Assembly (NCBI GenBank): GCA_003833135.1
Contig: QZLH01000762.1
Location: forward strand, 20,366-52,831
Direction: 5' to 3'
DNA: 32,466 nt
Source: Oehlia diaphana
Taxonomy: Eukaryota > Glomeromycota > Glomeromycetes > Glomerales > Glomeraceae
The notes under the pieces were generated by a model. That model worked only from the letters and a program-made list of their open reading frames with translations, did not search any database and was not told where the DNA came from. Shown one piece after another: positions 31,991-32,466 of this stretch; position 1 is the stretch's first letter; every line of letters starts with the position of its first letter. Made by a program: the position numbers and the translations under genes.

Positions 31991-32466
31991 ATATTTTAAC
32001 TGTGTTTTCATTTTCAGTATTATTATATAAAAATAATACACATATGATATATTCAAAACAGTTTAAATGTTAGAAAAAAATAATTTAGGAATATTGTAAA
32101 TAAAACATTTATTCTTCTTTAAGTATACCTTCTCTAGTTAATGAGATCCTGTCACATTTTTTGTTTTTTTTATTCAACCTTTTCCAAGATATCCACTTAA
32201 TTCCTCTTCTTTAAGCTTCAAGAACGTTTTTTGTTAATAAACTTCTAAAGACATTCATTCTTCTTAAGTACCTGCTAAAAGCTATTCCAAAGGTTTCAGA
32301 GATCGGGATATTCCCAACCTATTCATATAAAAAACAAAAAAAATATTAGTAAAATAAAAGTAAAACAATTATAAATTTAAAATTTTTTTTTATCTTAAAA
32401 ATATGATCTATCTAAATATTCCAATTTAGAGAATTGCGATGTATTCTTATTTCTTATTAATTTTAT
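31991..32466. other. AT-rich end of window, nothing recognised
   Basis: Slightly less repetitive than the satellite before it (32100-32320 has mixed sequence), but all frames are interrupted by stops and no family motif was seen. Confidence 0.45.

Noticed and set aside
31812..32030. 72-aa open frame (+)
   Set aside because: It lies in the AT satellite and has Ile/Tyr runs only.
32090..32340. Possible gene relic on the - strand
   Set aside because: Base composition is slightly coding-like, but all frames have stops and no family pattern emerged.
1..32466. tRNA, rRNA, CRISPR or bacterial operon features
   Set aside because: I looked for box-B-like GGTTCRA motifs, rRNA-like GC blocks and spaced direct repeats and found none convincing. 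A GTTCGAATC string at 28052 lies in a GCN2 intron without a cloverleaf.

Overview
The window is eukaryotic and very AT-rich. It has long AT-only spacers, short spliceosomal introns (about 70-170 bp, GTAAGT/GTATGT-type donors and TAG/AAG acceptors) and kinases of the 'WTSG-x-EVIDN ... EWIPF' type that are hugely amplified in arbuscular mycorrhizal fungi. I infer a Glomeromycotina nuclear contig, most likely Rhizophagus irregularis or a close relative. That is inferred from gene style, not from a database match.

Layout. 1-3950: gene-poor AT-rich DNA with a palindrome, an intron-like duplication and a ~355-bp direct duplication. 3951-5210: a decayed Tc1/mariner-type transposon with both terminal repeats. 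5510-9001 (-): a membrane-anchored protein kinase gene whose tail is encoded by twelve small exons, eleven of them repeats of three exon types (A, B, C), all joined by phase-1 introns. 9002-12513: a 3.5-kb spacer with a foldback element carrying nested hairpins. 12514-14480 (+): an Asn/Ser-rich coiled-coil protein of unknown function, followed by a 131-bp near-pure A tract. 15473-16527 (+): a short kinase-like gene that has lost the DFG aspartate. 17333-21897 (-): a Sen1/senataxin-type helicase with damaged Walker B and motif III. 22173-30126 (-): a complete 39-exon GCN2 (eIF2-alpha kinase) gene, with a 6-nt exon, two GC-AG introns and a foldback transposon inside one intron. 30240-32466: GC-rich palindromes, then a long AT satellite.

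Splicing reconstruction. I joined exons by hand using splice signals, reading frame and family similarity. The predicted CDS lengths close in frame: kinase 819 aa, coiled-coil protein 601 aa, pseudokinase 322 aa, Sen1-like 1360 aa, GCN2 1627 aa. No transcript evidence was available.

How the genes relate. GCN2 senses uncharged tRNA and phosphorylates eIF2-alpha; the Sen1 family acts in transcription termination and R-loop removal. They lie head-to-tail 275 bp apart but need not be functionally linked. The two TKL-like kinases belong to the expanded lineage-specific family. The strongest candidate for something undescribed is the symmetric-phase A-B-C exon array at 5510-6991.
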